Assembly: GCA_946062035.1 (NCBI GenBank) | Contig: CAMGTS010000008.1 | Location: forward strand, 1-16,289 | Origin: an uncultured Bacteroidales bacterium | Lineage (GTDB): Bacteria > Bacteroidota > Bacteroidia > Bacteroidales > UBA932 | DNA: 16,289 nt | Direction: 5' to 3' | Program-made: the position numbers and the translations under genes | The notes under the pieces: model-generated | What the model was told of the DNA's origin: nothing | Databases searched by the model: none | The model's input: the letters and a program-made list of their open reading frames with translations, nothing else | Part shown: positions 6,319 to 14,505 of the stretch, piece after piece | Position numbering within the stretch: position 1 is the stretch's first letter | Layout of the letters: every line of letters starts with the position of its first letter

Positions 6319-9120
6319 TTATGATTGTTCCTTCTCGCCGGAGCGGGGAGCCGCAAACTCTTTTATGTAAACATCCCGCTGAGGGAAAGGAATTTCTACA
6401 TTGTTACGATTCAATGTGTTATATATGACCTCCTTTGCGGCTGCCTCATATTTGAAGCGCTCTTCTACGAGGACATTCTGGTAGACTTTCAGGTCAACGC
6501 TGTTATCACCGAACCCGGCTAACCTTACTACGACACCGTATGACGAATCCATCAACTCTCTTCCGTACTTGTCTATACGTTGCAGTTTCTTGACCTCCTC
6601 TACTAACATCTCCCTTACGGCCGCAATATCAGACCCGTATTTGACACCGACAGGAATCACCACAAGTTCGTATGCGTGGTTACGTGTAAGGTTTTTGAAA
6701 TTCTTGGCATACAGAGCTGAATTCGGGATGGCCATAACACTCCCTTCGCCTGTTTCTATTTGGGTGCTCTGGTATGTGATGTTTTCGACCTTGCCCCTGA
6801 TGCCGTCGCATTCTACATAGTCTCCCACTCTCAGACGGCCGTTCATCATGCTGACTCCATAGAAGAAGTTGTTAATCACGTCTTTGAGGGCAAAACCGAT
6901 ACCGGTGGCCAAACCTGCACCGACTATAGATACTGCAGTAGATGGTATATGAAGCATTGCAAATACCGCGAAAATATAAACGCCCCAGGCGCAGATCGCT
7001 ATCACCGAATTGGCAAGAGTCAGATTCAGTTGGTTAGCGGGTATCTCCTTGACATTGAGCTTTGACATCGTAACACGTATCTTGTAGATTCTGTACCACG
7101 CCTTCGCCGCATAGCTGATATATCTGAAAACAAAGAGCAGAGATACGGCGACAGCCACTTTCATCAAGGAAAGATGTATATATCCCTCGAAGTTGAGGAA
7201 CGGATAGCTCAAATAGCTTGAATAGATCGTAGAAAGGTCAAAAACTTTAGATGCCATATAAAGGCATAGTGGGATAGACCAGACGATAATGACAGGTATA
7301 ACCGTCATTTGCAAAAAGTCGTAGAACCAAGTGACCTCGATATAGGAGTTTTTGTCCTTTGAATTGACTAACGCCTTGTTGTTTGAGAGGTAGCTCTTTT
7401 TCTTTTTGGAAACGCTCTTTTCATAGTATGTCTTCAATAAGCAGGTCAGGGCTGTAATCGTCTGGATGAGTGTTAGTTGGAATATCCACCAGATGACTAT
7501 CAGGATGCTCAGAAGAACATAACCCGACAAGCATACAACAGTCGATATCAGTAACACTCCAAGGGTGGTGATATTGTAGAAATAGTCACTTGTCGGAAGG
7601 TGTTTCTTCTGTTTTCTGATGACTTTCCATTGCCAGAATGAAAAAAGAATCAATACCAACGGCAGGAACATATTCAGCAGACTGTTCGGTACGAAGGTTA
7701 TCCGGATAAAGATTATCGTAAAGCAAGCCGTCAGGACCGGAGTGTAGGCTTTAAGACCGGCTTTGACCTGATCTCCCCTCAACCGTATCGCAAAAGAGAG
7801 GACGATCGCCGCGCTGAGCCATGCGAACTCAACAATCAGCTTTGTCGCCATCGTAAAGAAGTGCTGGTTCAACGACAGACATGCGATAGTTATGGTTATC
7901 GCAAAGAAAACGATTCCTGTAAGGATATTGAAGCAGATTTTATGACTCTTGAAACTCTCTGAGCGCAGGAATTTTATCCTTTTCGTCAGAATCTTTACGA
8001 CAAAATTCGTGGCTACGCTCGCTATAATCAGATAGAAGAGCACAAAGAACATAAAGCCCAAAACCATCGGGCCGTTCCATTCGCTCTTTGCGGCTCCTGC
8101 AAGGACATACTTGTCCGTTATATCAGCTTTGACTCTTTTCCACTGTATAGGAAGAGTCCTGAGAACATCAAGGTAGTTTGTCTGCCCTTCGACAAAAATT
8201 TTCTTCTGGACAGCCCGATAACGTCTTTGGGCATAGTTGTACGCCTCCTCTAAATTGTTTTTGGTCGCATCGTAATTTACGCTGTCCTGTACAATCTCCC
8301 GACGCATCTCCTTGTAGTTTTTCAGGAGATTCTGAGAATAGTACAAACAGCTGTCCCTGTCTATCAGTGAATTGCCTGTAAGTACCATTCTCAATGTTCC
8401 TGAACTGTCCTTGACTTCCTTTAGCGCAGCCGGAGCAATCGAATCGGGTAGAGCCTCGGAGTTAATGTTCATTACACCTCCTCCCGCTATCGCTTTGATA
8501 AAACCTCCGACTTTGGAATTCTTTGAAGCCTCTTCGCCGCTTGAAGCCGTCTCTGCGGTATCTCCCGACTTGGCGGCAAGTTTATGAACCATCTTGGCGG
8601 CGGCATTGACATTTGAAAGCTGCGCCAAAGTGACTGTACTATCCGCCACCATTGTCGTATCATTAGGGTTTGAAACTAATGATGGGGGAAGTATCTGCAA
8701 TGTTCTGATAAGTTTGTTATATCTCTCGATTTCAAGATCTATCTGCTCTACAGACTCCATAAACGGCCTTCTGTTTTTGTTGAAGGAGTTGTATTGTTTG
8801 GTCACCTCCTCCAACGCATAAGTAAGGTCGAACGTAAAATCTTGTTTTTGGGAATATAACATCAGCGCAAGCTCGTTGCAATTCTCCATCAGCTCAACCA
8901 TTTGTTTGCGCTGACGTGCCCTGCCGATTTCTATCCGCTGTCTTCGAAGGGTCACGCTTTTGTAGATATTGCGAAGCTCGTAACGCAGCACCGAGAGGGT
9001 GTGAGGAAGATCTCTCTCTTCAAAAACCGCCTCCGCCGGAGTTACACATGCCGCAATAATTAAAAATGCAACTACAAACTTCAGGACTTTCAAAAAAGTC
9101 TTATGACCCCTTCTTTTCAT
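6319..9120 (-). CDS. Large mechanosensitive channel, MscS family
   Basis: A 933-residue inner-membrane protein. It begins with a signal-like segment (about 1-32, ending AEA), followed by about 320 mostly polar residues rich in Lys, Glu and Arg that should form a periplasmic helical domain. About ten hydrophobic segments follow between residues 350 and 730. The MscS core starts at about 727 with the Gly/Ala-rich pore helix (SIVGAGLATGIGFALKDVIN), then the beta domain (GRLRVGDYVECDGIRGKVENI, AIPNSALYAKNFKN) and a C-terminal alpha/beta domain to about 920. Known MscS proteins release solutes on hypo-osmotic shock. The layout resembles large MscK/YbiO-like members, but I would not assign a specific name. 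It starts 46 bases after the GHL10 gene stop and is probably co-transcribed with it. Confidence 0.9.
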   Translation of the reverse strand: MKRRGHKTFLKVLKFVVAFLIIAACVTPAEAVFEERDLPHTLSVLRYELRNIYKSVTLRRQRIEIGRARQRKQMVELMENCNELALMLYSQKQDFTFDLTYALEEVTKQYNSFNKNRRPFMESVEQIDLEIERYNKLIRTLQILPPSLVSNPNDTTMVADSTVTLAQLSNVNAAAKMVHKLAAKSGDTAETASSGEEASKNSKVGGFIKAIAGGGVMNINSEALPDSIAPAALKEVKDSSGTLRMVLTGNSLIDRDSCLYYSQNLLKNYKEMRREIVQDSVNYDATKNNLEEAYNYAQRRYRAVQKKIFVEGQTNYLDVLRTLPIQWKRVKADITDKYVLAGAAKSEWNGPMVLGFMFFVLFYLIIASVATNFVVKILTKRIKFLRSESFKSHKICFNILTGIVFFAITITIACLSLNQHFFTMATKLIVEFAWLSAAIVLSFAIRLRGDQVKAGLKAYTPVLTACFTIIFIRITFVPNSLLNMFLPLVLILFSFWQWKVIRKQKKHLPTSDYFYNITTLGVLLISTVVCLSGYVLLSILIVIWWIFQLTLIQTITALTCLLKTYYEKSVSKKKKSYLSNNKALVNSKDKNSYIEVTWFYDFLQMTVIPVIIVWSIPLCLYMASKVFDLSTIYSSYLSYPFLNFEGYIHLSLMKVAVAVSLLFVFRYISYAAKAWYRIYKIRVTMSKLNVKEIPANQLNLTLANSVIAICAWGVYIFAVFAMLHIPSTAVSIVGAGLATGIGFALKDVINNFFYGVSMMNGRLRVGDYVECDGIRGKVENITYQSTQIETGEGSVMAIPNSALYAKNFKNLTRNHAYELVVIPVGVKYGSDIAAVREMLVEEVKKLQRIDKYGRELMDSSYGVVVRLAGFGDNSVDLKVYQNVLVEERFKYEAAAKEVIYNTLNRNNVEIPFPQRDVYIKEFAAPRSGEKEQS

Positions 9121-9166
9121 AATGATTTAGTTTTTCAGAACATTAACCAAGTTCATGAGCCTGCCT

Positions 9167-10816
9167 CTATTTCGTGCGGACAACGTTGCTCGGCTCGGAT
9201 TTCTCTTTGCCACGGGTGGCGAGAACAACATAGGTCTTACCCTTTTCTGCAGCGAATTTCGTGTCGTGTTTTTGGTCGCCGACAAGTATTCTCTTGACCA
9301 TGTTGGCTTCCCATACAGCTCCTCCGCATTTTGTCTTGACACCGCTTTTCGGAGATAATTCATATACGGCATAGCCATCCGCATCAGCTACAGACTCCCA
9401 ATGCAATTTTTCTCCTGAAACTTTCAGCTCAGGTGCAGCAGGTGCCGGGTAGGTGGAAGTACCCAACTTCGGAGCGAGGCTTTCGTATGGGTAGATATTT
9501 TTCTGCATATAAGGAAGGAAATCGTCCTTGAAAAGGCTGTGGGCTGTAAACCAGACATTTCCATAGACATAATCGGCCTCTCTTGCTTCCTCCATCTGCT
9601 TCATGAATTCGTCCATGGTCTCGAAACCTGTTGACTTGTATCTGTAGGCTCCCATTCCGACAAACATCGGAACATCCTTCATGATGTCTTTCCAACTGTC
9701 AAGAACTAATTTATAGTCAGCTACTTTATGGCCGTGCTGCCAATAAATCTGAGGAATCAGATAGTCGATAGTACCTTCTGCAATCCAATGCTGAGGGTCA
9801 GCGTAAAGTCTCTGCGTATTGACTAATCTGCCTCCCGGAGATACACCGAATACGGCATTAGGATTGGCCTTGTGAGTAGCGGTGTGCATGGCACGAACTA
9901 CATTGTTTACATTTACCTCTCTCCACAAATCCAACGTAAGGGCAGTCGTATCTTTCTGAATCATAAGGCTGTCCTCAGCGGTCATTGTGCCGCACAGCTT
10001 AGCTTTCCAAGCCTCCATCTTCTTCTCGACTTCAGCTTTGTGCGCCTTCAGATATTTCGCATAGTTGTGACCGTCTTTCCACATGGTGTCTTTCTCGTCT
10101 CCCCTTAATCCGTCAGGGTAGAAGTAGTCGTCAATATGGATACCATCAACATTGTAATTGGTAACGATTTCTGTTACAAGCCTATACAGATAATCGACAA
10201 CTTCGGGATTAGACGGATCCCAATACATCGTCTTGTTGTAGGTCTGTACAAATTCCGGGTGAACCTTGCATGGATGATCCGCTACCCTTTCATTTTCAAC
10301 GCTTCCTATTCTCATGGGATTAAGCCATGCATGAACTTCCATGCCCAATTTATGGCCTGTCTCCACAGCAAGTTTCAAAGGGTCATAACCCGGGTCTACA
10401 CCCTGAGTTCCTGTAAGATTGTAATCCCAAGGAAGAATCTTCGAGCAATAATAGCTTTCGCTGTTGCAAACCATCTGAACCATTACAGCGTTGCTTCCCG
10501 TGCTCTTTATCTTTTTCATGAGGTCAACAAGTGCGACCTTTTGCGAATCTCTCTGTCTTTCAATACGCTTTTCCATCTGCCTCTTGCTCTCTCCCTCAAG
10601 CCTCTCGTAGTTGATCTTGATGTTTCTCGGCCAGTCGCTTCCCCTGACGGTCGTGAGCCATACTCCTCTGAACTCATGAAAGAAAGCGATGCTGTCTTTT
10701 GAAGGATTGAACTGCCCTTTCTCCTGGGCATAAGTGTTAAAAGATGTTAAAATGGACAAAGCGCCTGCGACAACCGCAAGCAAAAGCATTCTACTGTAAG
10801 TGTGGATACTTTTCAT
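9167..10816 (-). CDS. Secreted GHL10 (YngK-like) family glycosidase-like protein
   Basis: A 549-residue exported protein. The signal peptide is MKSIHTYSRMLLLAVVAGAL...TYAQ. The GHL10/DUF187 domain runs from about residue 47 to 440: FRGVWLTTV near 49, DYDPLK-like DPGYDPLKLAVETGHKLGM with HAWLNPMR, VDGIHIDDYFYPDG around 224-236 (paired Asp residues likely catalytic or at the active site), GVSPGGR near 324 and DYLIPQIYWQHGH around 351-363. A C-terminal domain of about 90 residues (ELKVSGEKLHWESV... to VVRTK) looks fibronectin type III-like. Substrates of this family are poorly known; action on envelope or exogenous polysaccharide is an inference. ATGs exist at 10822 and 10816, plus a TTG at 10834; the ATG at 10816 starts the signal peptide most cleanly. 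Likely first gene of an operon with the MscS channel. Confidence 0.87.
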   Translation of the reverse strand: MKSIHTYSRMLLLAVVAGALSILTSFNTYAQEKGQFNPSKDSIAFFHEFRGVWLTTVRGSDWPRNIKINYERLEGESKRQMEKRIERQRDSQKVALVDLMKKIKSTGSNAVMVQMVCNSESYYCSKILPWDYNLTGTQGVDPGYDPLKLAVETGHKLGMEVHAWLNPMRIGSVENERVADHPCKVHPEFVQTYNKTMYWDPSNPEVVDYLYRLVTEIVTNYNVDGIHIDDYFYPDGLRGDEKDTMWKDGHNYAKYLKAHKAEVEKKMEAWKAKLCGTMTAEDSLMIQKDTTALTLDLWREVNVNNVVRAMHTATHKANPNAVFGVSPGGRLVNTQRLYADPQHWIAEGTIDYLIPQIYWQHGHKVADYKLVLDSWKDIMKDVPMFVGMGAYRYKSTGFETMDEFMKQMEEAREADYVYGNVWFTAHSLFKDDFLPYMQKNIYPYESLAPKLGTSTYPAPAAPELKVSGEKLHWESVADADGYAVYELSPKSGVKTKCGGAVWEANMVKRILVGDQKHDTKFAAEKGKTYVVLATRGKEKSEPSNVVRTK

Positions 10817-10850
10817 AAACATTTGAAAAATCAATTTTTGGTTCAGTTAC

Positions 10851-10858
10851 CAAAGATA
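10851..10858 (-). promoter_or_regulatory. -7 promoter box of the GHL10-MscS unit
   Basis: The minus strand reads TATCTTTG, a full TAnnTTTG match, about 34 bases before the GHL10 start. The -33 region is T-rich without an exact TTTG. Confidence 0.5.
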
Positions 10859-10898
10859 TGAAAAGTAAGGGGGAGAAAAAGATACATAACACTCTTCA

Positions 10899-10913
10899 GG
10901 TTTGCGGCAAACC
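10899..10913 (-). terminator. Short hairpin after the aminotransferase gene
   Basis: A perfect inverted repeat GGTTTGC-G-GCAAACC overlaps an alternative stem TGCGG-CAAA-CCGCA (10903-10916). It sits just past the aminotransferase stop. There is no T-run, so termination is uncertain. Confidence 0.35.
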
Positions 10914-10923
10914 GCATTTCCCG

Positions 10924-12231
10924 CTAAATATGATCTTGCTGAAAATCACGCATTCTTTCGGCTAAGACGGGATAAAGCTCCTCTCTCATCCTGCTTGTGC
11001 AGGCCCTGATTCCTTCTTGCTTACTGCCTGTAGTTGAGAGAGATATGCTGCTAACCCCATAATACATCAGCTCCTTCATCAACTCGTCACCGCTCATCCC
11101 TTTGTAGCCTATAGTAAAGAAGAAACCATCACCGACAGCCTGAGTGACATCACGGTCGTAGACAATATGGAATCCGTGCGCTAAAAATATCTTCTTCATT
11201 TTTTCGGCCCTCACCGCATACTCTCTGGTGTCTTCGACAAAATTTATCTCTCCCTCACAAGATTTTCTCAGCATCTCAGCATATCCCAACTGGGTTGTAG
11301 CGGTGCATCCGCTTGTAATCATATATAGAATCGAAGCGACAAGCGTTGACCCGAAAATACCCGCATCATGGTAGCGTTCGGCAAGAGCCGGGTAATATTT
11401 TTCGTAGAGCTTGTCACTGATGCAAAGCAATGCGACCCTTTGGCCGGCATAGCTGAAAATCTTTGAAGATGAGGTCATCAGAAGATAATTGTCTGTGTAT
11501 CTTGCGACAGTCGGAACAAACGGGGCTTTGTACGGATGTTCAAGATGATGACGGTAGTCCATGCAGAAATATGCAAGATCCTCCATCACGACAGCGTCGT
11601 ATTTTGTAGCAAGTTCTCCTATGATTTTCAATTCTTCCTCCTCTAAGCAAATCCACGACGGATTATTAGGATTTGAATAGACTATAGCCGCAATAGTCCC
11701 GTCGTTCATCTCCTCCTCGAGTTTCGCCCTGAGTTTCCCGCCTCTGAAAGAGAATATATCGAACTCTTTCCACTCAATGCCGAGGATTCTCAGTTGAGAC
11801 TTCTGAATAGGGAATCCGGGATCTATAAAGAGCACCTTATTCTTTCCTGGAATACGTTGGGTGCAACCGATAAAACTTCCGAAAGAACCTGCTACAGATC
11901 CTGTTGTGGGGATGCATGAACGAGGGCTGATTTCAATGTTTACGAAAGCTTTGATAAACTCGCTTGCCGCCTCTTTCAGTTCCTTTATTCCCGCCGCCGC
12001 CGGATATTGTGACCCTATACCACTGTCTAACGCTCTTTTTTCCGCCTCGACACCGACCCTGTTTACAGGAAGTCCCGGTGATCCCTGATCCATCCTGATA
12101 AAAGGGATTCCGGTCTTGTTTTCCAAATATTGGGCGACCAAAAGAACCTCTCCGATTGTAGCCGTTGAAAGGTCTCTTACATTATTGACCTTACAGGCTT
12201 CCGCAACCAAATCTTCACTGAAAACCTTCAT
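10924..12231 (-). CDS. PLP-dependent aminotransferase, class I/II fold
   Basis: A 435-residue fold-type I aminotransferase. In the frame counted from the ATG at 12231, visible motifs are the QYPAAAGIKELKEA segment near 75-89, YSNPNNPSW around 185-193, MEDLAYFCMDYR around 216-227 (Asp and Tyr that contact PLP), and the Schiff-base lysine in SSSKIFSYAGQR (Lys257). The carboxylate-binding arginine is probably in GIRACTSR near 409. Substrate cannot be read from sequence; kynurenine/methionine-type or aromatic aminotransferase are possible. The omega-amidase-like gene lies upstream with a 105-base gap after its stop (nothing gene-like seen in the gap), so a glutamine-type transaminase is attractive. 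A TTG two codons upstream (12237) is possible, but the ATG is preferred. Confidence 0.85.
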   Translation of the reverse strand: MKVFSEDLVAEACKVNNVRDLSTATIGEVLLVAQYLENKTGIPFIRMDQGSPGLPVNRVGVEAEKRALDSGIGSQYPAAAGIKELKEAASEFIKAFVNIEISPRSCIPTTGSVAGSFGSFIGCTQRIPGKNKVLFIDPGFPIQKSQLRILGIEWKEFDIFSFRGGKLRAKLEEEMNDGTIAAIVYSNPNNPSWICLEEEELKIIGELATKYDAVVMEDLAYFCMDYRHHLEHPYKAPFVPTVARYTDNYLLMTSSSKIFSYAGQRVALLCISDKLYEKYYPALAERYHDAGIFGSTLVASILYMITSGCTATTQLGYAEMLRKSCEGEINFVEDTREYAVRAEKMKKIFLAHGFHIVYDRDVTQAVGDGFFFTIGYKGMSGDELMKELMYYGVSSISLSTTGSKQEGIRACTSRMREELYPVLAERMRDFQQDHI

Positions 12232-12342
12232 CTTCAAATATTTTTATAGCCTTATAAACGTCGCACTCCGGCATAATCCAAGTCAGTTTGTCGTCGGCTC
12301 CCGGAATGCTGTATGTACATTATGCCTCAATCCCAATCATTG

Positions 12343-13188
12343 TCAGTCCGCATCGTATAGGACAGGGAACTTCTTGCGGAATGCGTTCAGCTCTTCCATG
12401 TCAAGTTCCGCCGAGCACGCATCCTCGCAGCCGTCCTTACACTCAGCAATGCGCTTCCCGTATGGATTGACAATCATCGAACCTCCCGAATATTTACAAT
12501 TAGGGTCGTCTCCAACTCTGTTCGCTCCTATTACAAAGCATTGGTTTTCAATTGCTCTCGCATGAAGCAACGTCGTCCATGCGCCCAGACGCACAGTCGG
12601 CCAACTTGCCACATATATTATCGCATCGAACTCCGGAGCGTCTATTCCGTCTTTTCTGACAATGGCGTTTCTCGCCCAGCCAGGGAATCTGAGATCATAG
12701 CATACGAGCAGAAGGAATCTGAATCCCCGCCACTCCACGACAACTCTATGATCTCCCGCTGTAAACCGCTTGTTTTCACCGCTATAGGTGAAGAGGTGAT
12801 GCTTGTCATAATAGACCGCATCAGCCGCTGAGAGTTTCTCCTCATAGCCGCTGTTTTTAAGAGAGGCGATATCAACTCCCTTTTTTGGGGTGACAAAGTA
12901 AAATCTGTTGAAATATTTTCCATCCTCTTCGACAGCCACACTTCCCGCTATCGCGCAATTTTTCTCGACAGCCTTATACTTCATCCAGTCCAATGTCTTT
13001 CCGTTGGCACCTTCCGCAACAGACTGGGGTTCAGTGACAAATCCGGTTGAAAACATTTCCGGCAGAACTATCAGATCTGTCTTCGGAAGGGTGTCTATGG
13101 TCTTTCCAAACCTTGCGCAGTTCCTGATTCTGTCTTCCCAAATCAAGGCTTTTTGCAAAACAGTCACTTTCAAATTATCAGACTTCAT
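12343..13188 (-). CDS. Carbon-nitrogen hydrolase, omega-amidase (YafV/Nit2-like)
   Basis: A 281-residue nitrilase-superfamily enzyme. The catalytic triad is visible: Glu44 in LPEMFSTGF, Lys129 in YYDKHHLF and Cys163 in LLVCYDLRFPGWAR; HARAIENQCFVIGANRVG around 209-226 is also characteristic. These match E. coli YafV closely, which hydrolyses alpha-ketoglutaramate and alpha-ketosuccinamate to ammonia and the keto acid. About 22 residues (near 103-125) before the lysine look inserted relative to YafV. The reaction complements a glutamine-dependent aminotransferase, and such a gene lies next downstream. First gene of the leftward pair, with a good promoter match, and divergent from the AraC gene. 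Confidence 0.88.
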   Translation of the reverse strand: MKSDNLKVTVLQKALIWEDRIRNCARFGKTIDTLPKTDLIVLPEMFSTGFVTEPQSVAEGANGKTLDWMKYKAVEKNCAIAGSVAVEEDGKYFNRFYFVTPKKGVDIASLKNSGYEEKLSAADAVYYDKHHLFTYSGENKRFTAGDHRVVVEWRGFRFLLLVCYDLRFPGWARNAIVRKDGIDAPEFDAIIYVASWPTVRLGAWTTLLHARAIENQCFVIGANRVGDDPNCKYSGGSMIVNPYGKRIAECKDGCEDACSAELDMEELNAFRKKFPVLYDAD

Positions 13189-13207
13189 ACTCTACTTTCT
13201 ATAATCT

Positions 13208-13236
13208 CAAAGTTAGATAGAAAATGATAATATCAA
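13208..13236 (-). promoter_or_regulatory. Promoter of the nitrilase-aminotransferase pair
   Basis: The minus strand reads TTG (13234-13236), 18 bases, then TAACTTTG (13208-13215), a full TAnnTTTG match. It lies 19 bases before the nitrilase ATG. Confidence 0.6.
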
Positions 13237-13387
13237 CATTTTGCATTTAGGCTCTCCTTGTTTTCGTAACAATTTCATCCTGTATAAACCGCCGAGTATT
13301 TTGTCGCAAATACCGCATGAATTACGGATTATGTTATCAATATTACCTGTATAGTGGAGGCGACTAAGTTCTTCTTGCTAAAATTGA

Positions 13388-13395
13388 TAAATTTG
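13388..13395 (+). promoter_or_regulatory. Candidate -7 box of the AraC gene
   Basis: TAAATTTG is a full TAnnTTTG match, 18 bases before the AraC ATG. The upstream -33 region (AAGTTC) is weak. The 225-base divergent region 13189-13413 holds this and the nitrilase promoter; I saw no clear paired operator in it. Confidence 0.45.
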
Positions 13396-13413
13396 CGTCA
13401 AGAGAAATAGGCT

Positions 13414-14310
13414 ATGAAAGGAATTACAACATACTCATCTATAAAAGATTACAACAGAGAGATAGGGCTTGAAACACTACACCCTCTTATCAATGTCTAT
13501 GATATGTCAACGCTTGAAAAGATTAAGCACGGGTTAAGGATCAACGGTTTCTATGCAGTGTATCTTAAGCTGAAAATGTGCGGCAACCTGATTTACGGGC
13601 ATGGCAAATATGACTACGATGAGGGAACGATGGTATTTACTGCACCGGGGCAGATTGTTGGAATCGATGACGATGAATATACTTATCATCCTGAGGGTTG
13701 GGCGTTGATATTCCATCCTGACCTGCTTAGGGGGACACCTCTCGGCTCAAGGATGAAAGACTATACGTTCTTTTCATACGCTATAAACGAAGCACTTCAT
13801 ACATCTGAACGTGAGCGAGATACAGTCATTACTTGCATGAAGGAGATACGTGCGGAATTAGAACACCCTATAGACAAGCACAGCAAACAGATTATAGCTT
13901 CCACTATCGAATTGCTGCTCAATCACTGTATGCGCTTCTACGACAGACAGTTTATTACAAGAGAGGTTCAAAGTAACGATGTCTTGAAAAAATTCGAACA
14001 GATTCTGCTTGACTACTATTCTCATCCCGAGTCCGCTTCAAAGGGCACACCCACGGTCAGGTATTGTGCGGATGCCCTCCATCTTTCCCCTAACTACTTC
14101 GGCGACCTTATCAAAAAATATACGGGCAAGTCACCGCAAGAGCATATTCAGCTGTTCCTTATCGAGCAGATAAAAGAAAGGCTTACAGGTTCCGACAAAA
14201 CCGTCAGTGAAATCGCATACGACTTAGGATTCGCTTATCCGTATCATCTTTCACGTGTGTTCAAGAAGGCTACCGGACTTACTCCGAACGAGTATAGGGC
14301 ACAGATATAA
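13414..14310 (+). CDS. AraC-family transcriptional regulator
   Basis: A 298-residue DNA-binding protein. The N-terminal part (about 1-170) is a putative cupin-like sensing domain. The C-terminal AraC domain holds two helix-turn-helix units: the first near 213-235 (TVRYCADALHLSPNYFGDLI) and the second near 262-285, followed by the family signature (DLGFAYPYHLSRVFKKATG, then LTPNEYR). It is divergent from the nitrilase-aminotransferase pair, so control of that pair or of a distant target is possible; the ligand is unknown. It is the only rightward complete gene in the window. Confidence 0.92.
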   Translation: MKGITTYSSIKDYNREIGLETLHPLINVYDMSTLEKIKHGLRINGFYAVYLKLKMCGNLIYGHGKYDYDEGTMVFTAPGQIVGIDDDEYTYHPEGWALIFHPDLLRGTPLGSRMKDYTFFSYAINEALHTSERERDTVITCMKEIRAELEHPIDKHSKQIIASTIELLLNHCMRFYDRQFITREVQSNDVLKKFEQILLDYYSHPESASKGTPTVRYCADALHLSPNYFGDLIKKYTGKSPQEHIQLFLIEQIKERLTGSDKTVSEIAYDLGFAYPYHLSRVFKKATGLTPNEYRAQI

Positions 14311-14330
14311 TTGGACGAGAGGTCTAAACG

Positions 14331-14357
14331 AAAAAAGGCTTCATTTCTGAAGCCTTT
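14331..14357 (-). terminator. Intrinsic terminator after tRNA-Gly
   Basis: On the minus strand a ten-base stem AAAGGCTTCA/TGAAGCCTTT with loop GAAA is followed by a run of six T (three within the stem). It sits three bases past the tRNA 3' end. On the plus strand it may also stop AraC transcription. Confidence 0.8.
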
Positions 14358-14359
14358 AG

Positions 14360-14432
14360 AGCGGAAAACGAGACTCGAACTCGCGACCCCAACCTTGGCA
14401 AGGTTGTGCTCTACCAACTGAGCTATTTCCGC
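14360..14432 (-). tRNA. tRNA-Gly (anticodon GCC)
   Basis: The minus strand folds as a complete 73-base cloverleaf: acceptor GCGGAAA/TTTCCGC, D arm GCTC...GAGC, anticodon stem CAACC/GGTTG with loop TTGCCAA, T arm GCGAG-TTCGAGT-CTCGT (one G-U end pair), discriminator T. Anticodon GCC reads Gly GGC/GGU. CCA is not encoded. Confidence 0.97.
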
Positions 14433-14442
14433 ATTGGGACTG

Positions 14443-14473
14443 CAAATATAAGTCATTCGTTCAAAAAACCAAA
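14443..14473 (-). promoter_or_regulatory. Consensus promoter of tRNA-Gly
   Basis: The minus strand reads TTTG (14470-14473), 19 bases, then TATATTTG (14443-14450), an exact Bacteroidetes-type match. The -7 box ends ten bases before the tRNA 5' end. The TTTG shares bases with the T-run of the MATE terminator. Confidence 0.75.
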
Positions 14474-14505
14474 AACTTGGACAAAATTTTTTCTGAAATT
14501 TTGTC
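14471..14505 (-). terminator. Terminator of the MATE gene
   Basis: Perfect ten-base stem GACAAAATTT/AAATTTTGTC (14480-14489, 14496-14505) with a six-base loop, then CAAG and TTTTT on the minus strand. The stem's first base is the last base of the MATE stop codon. Confidence 0.65.

Noticed and set aside
12238..12342. Small gene between nitrilase and aminotransferase
   Set aside because: Only frames of about 20 codons are present on the minus strand, one overlapping the aminotransferase start; no ribosome binding site or conserved motif supports them.
14331..14432. tRNA-Gly as an integration site of a mobile element
   Set aside because: I found no integrase gene and no direct repeat of the tRNA 3' end within the window.
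14244..14456. Leftward 70-codon open frame over the tRNA
   Set aside because: It reads through the tRNA gene and the AraC 3' end; not a protein gene.
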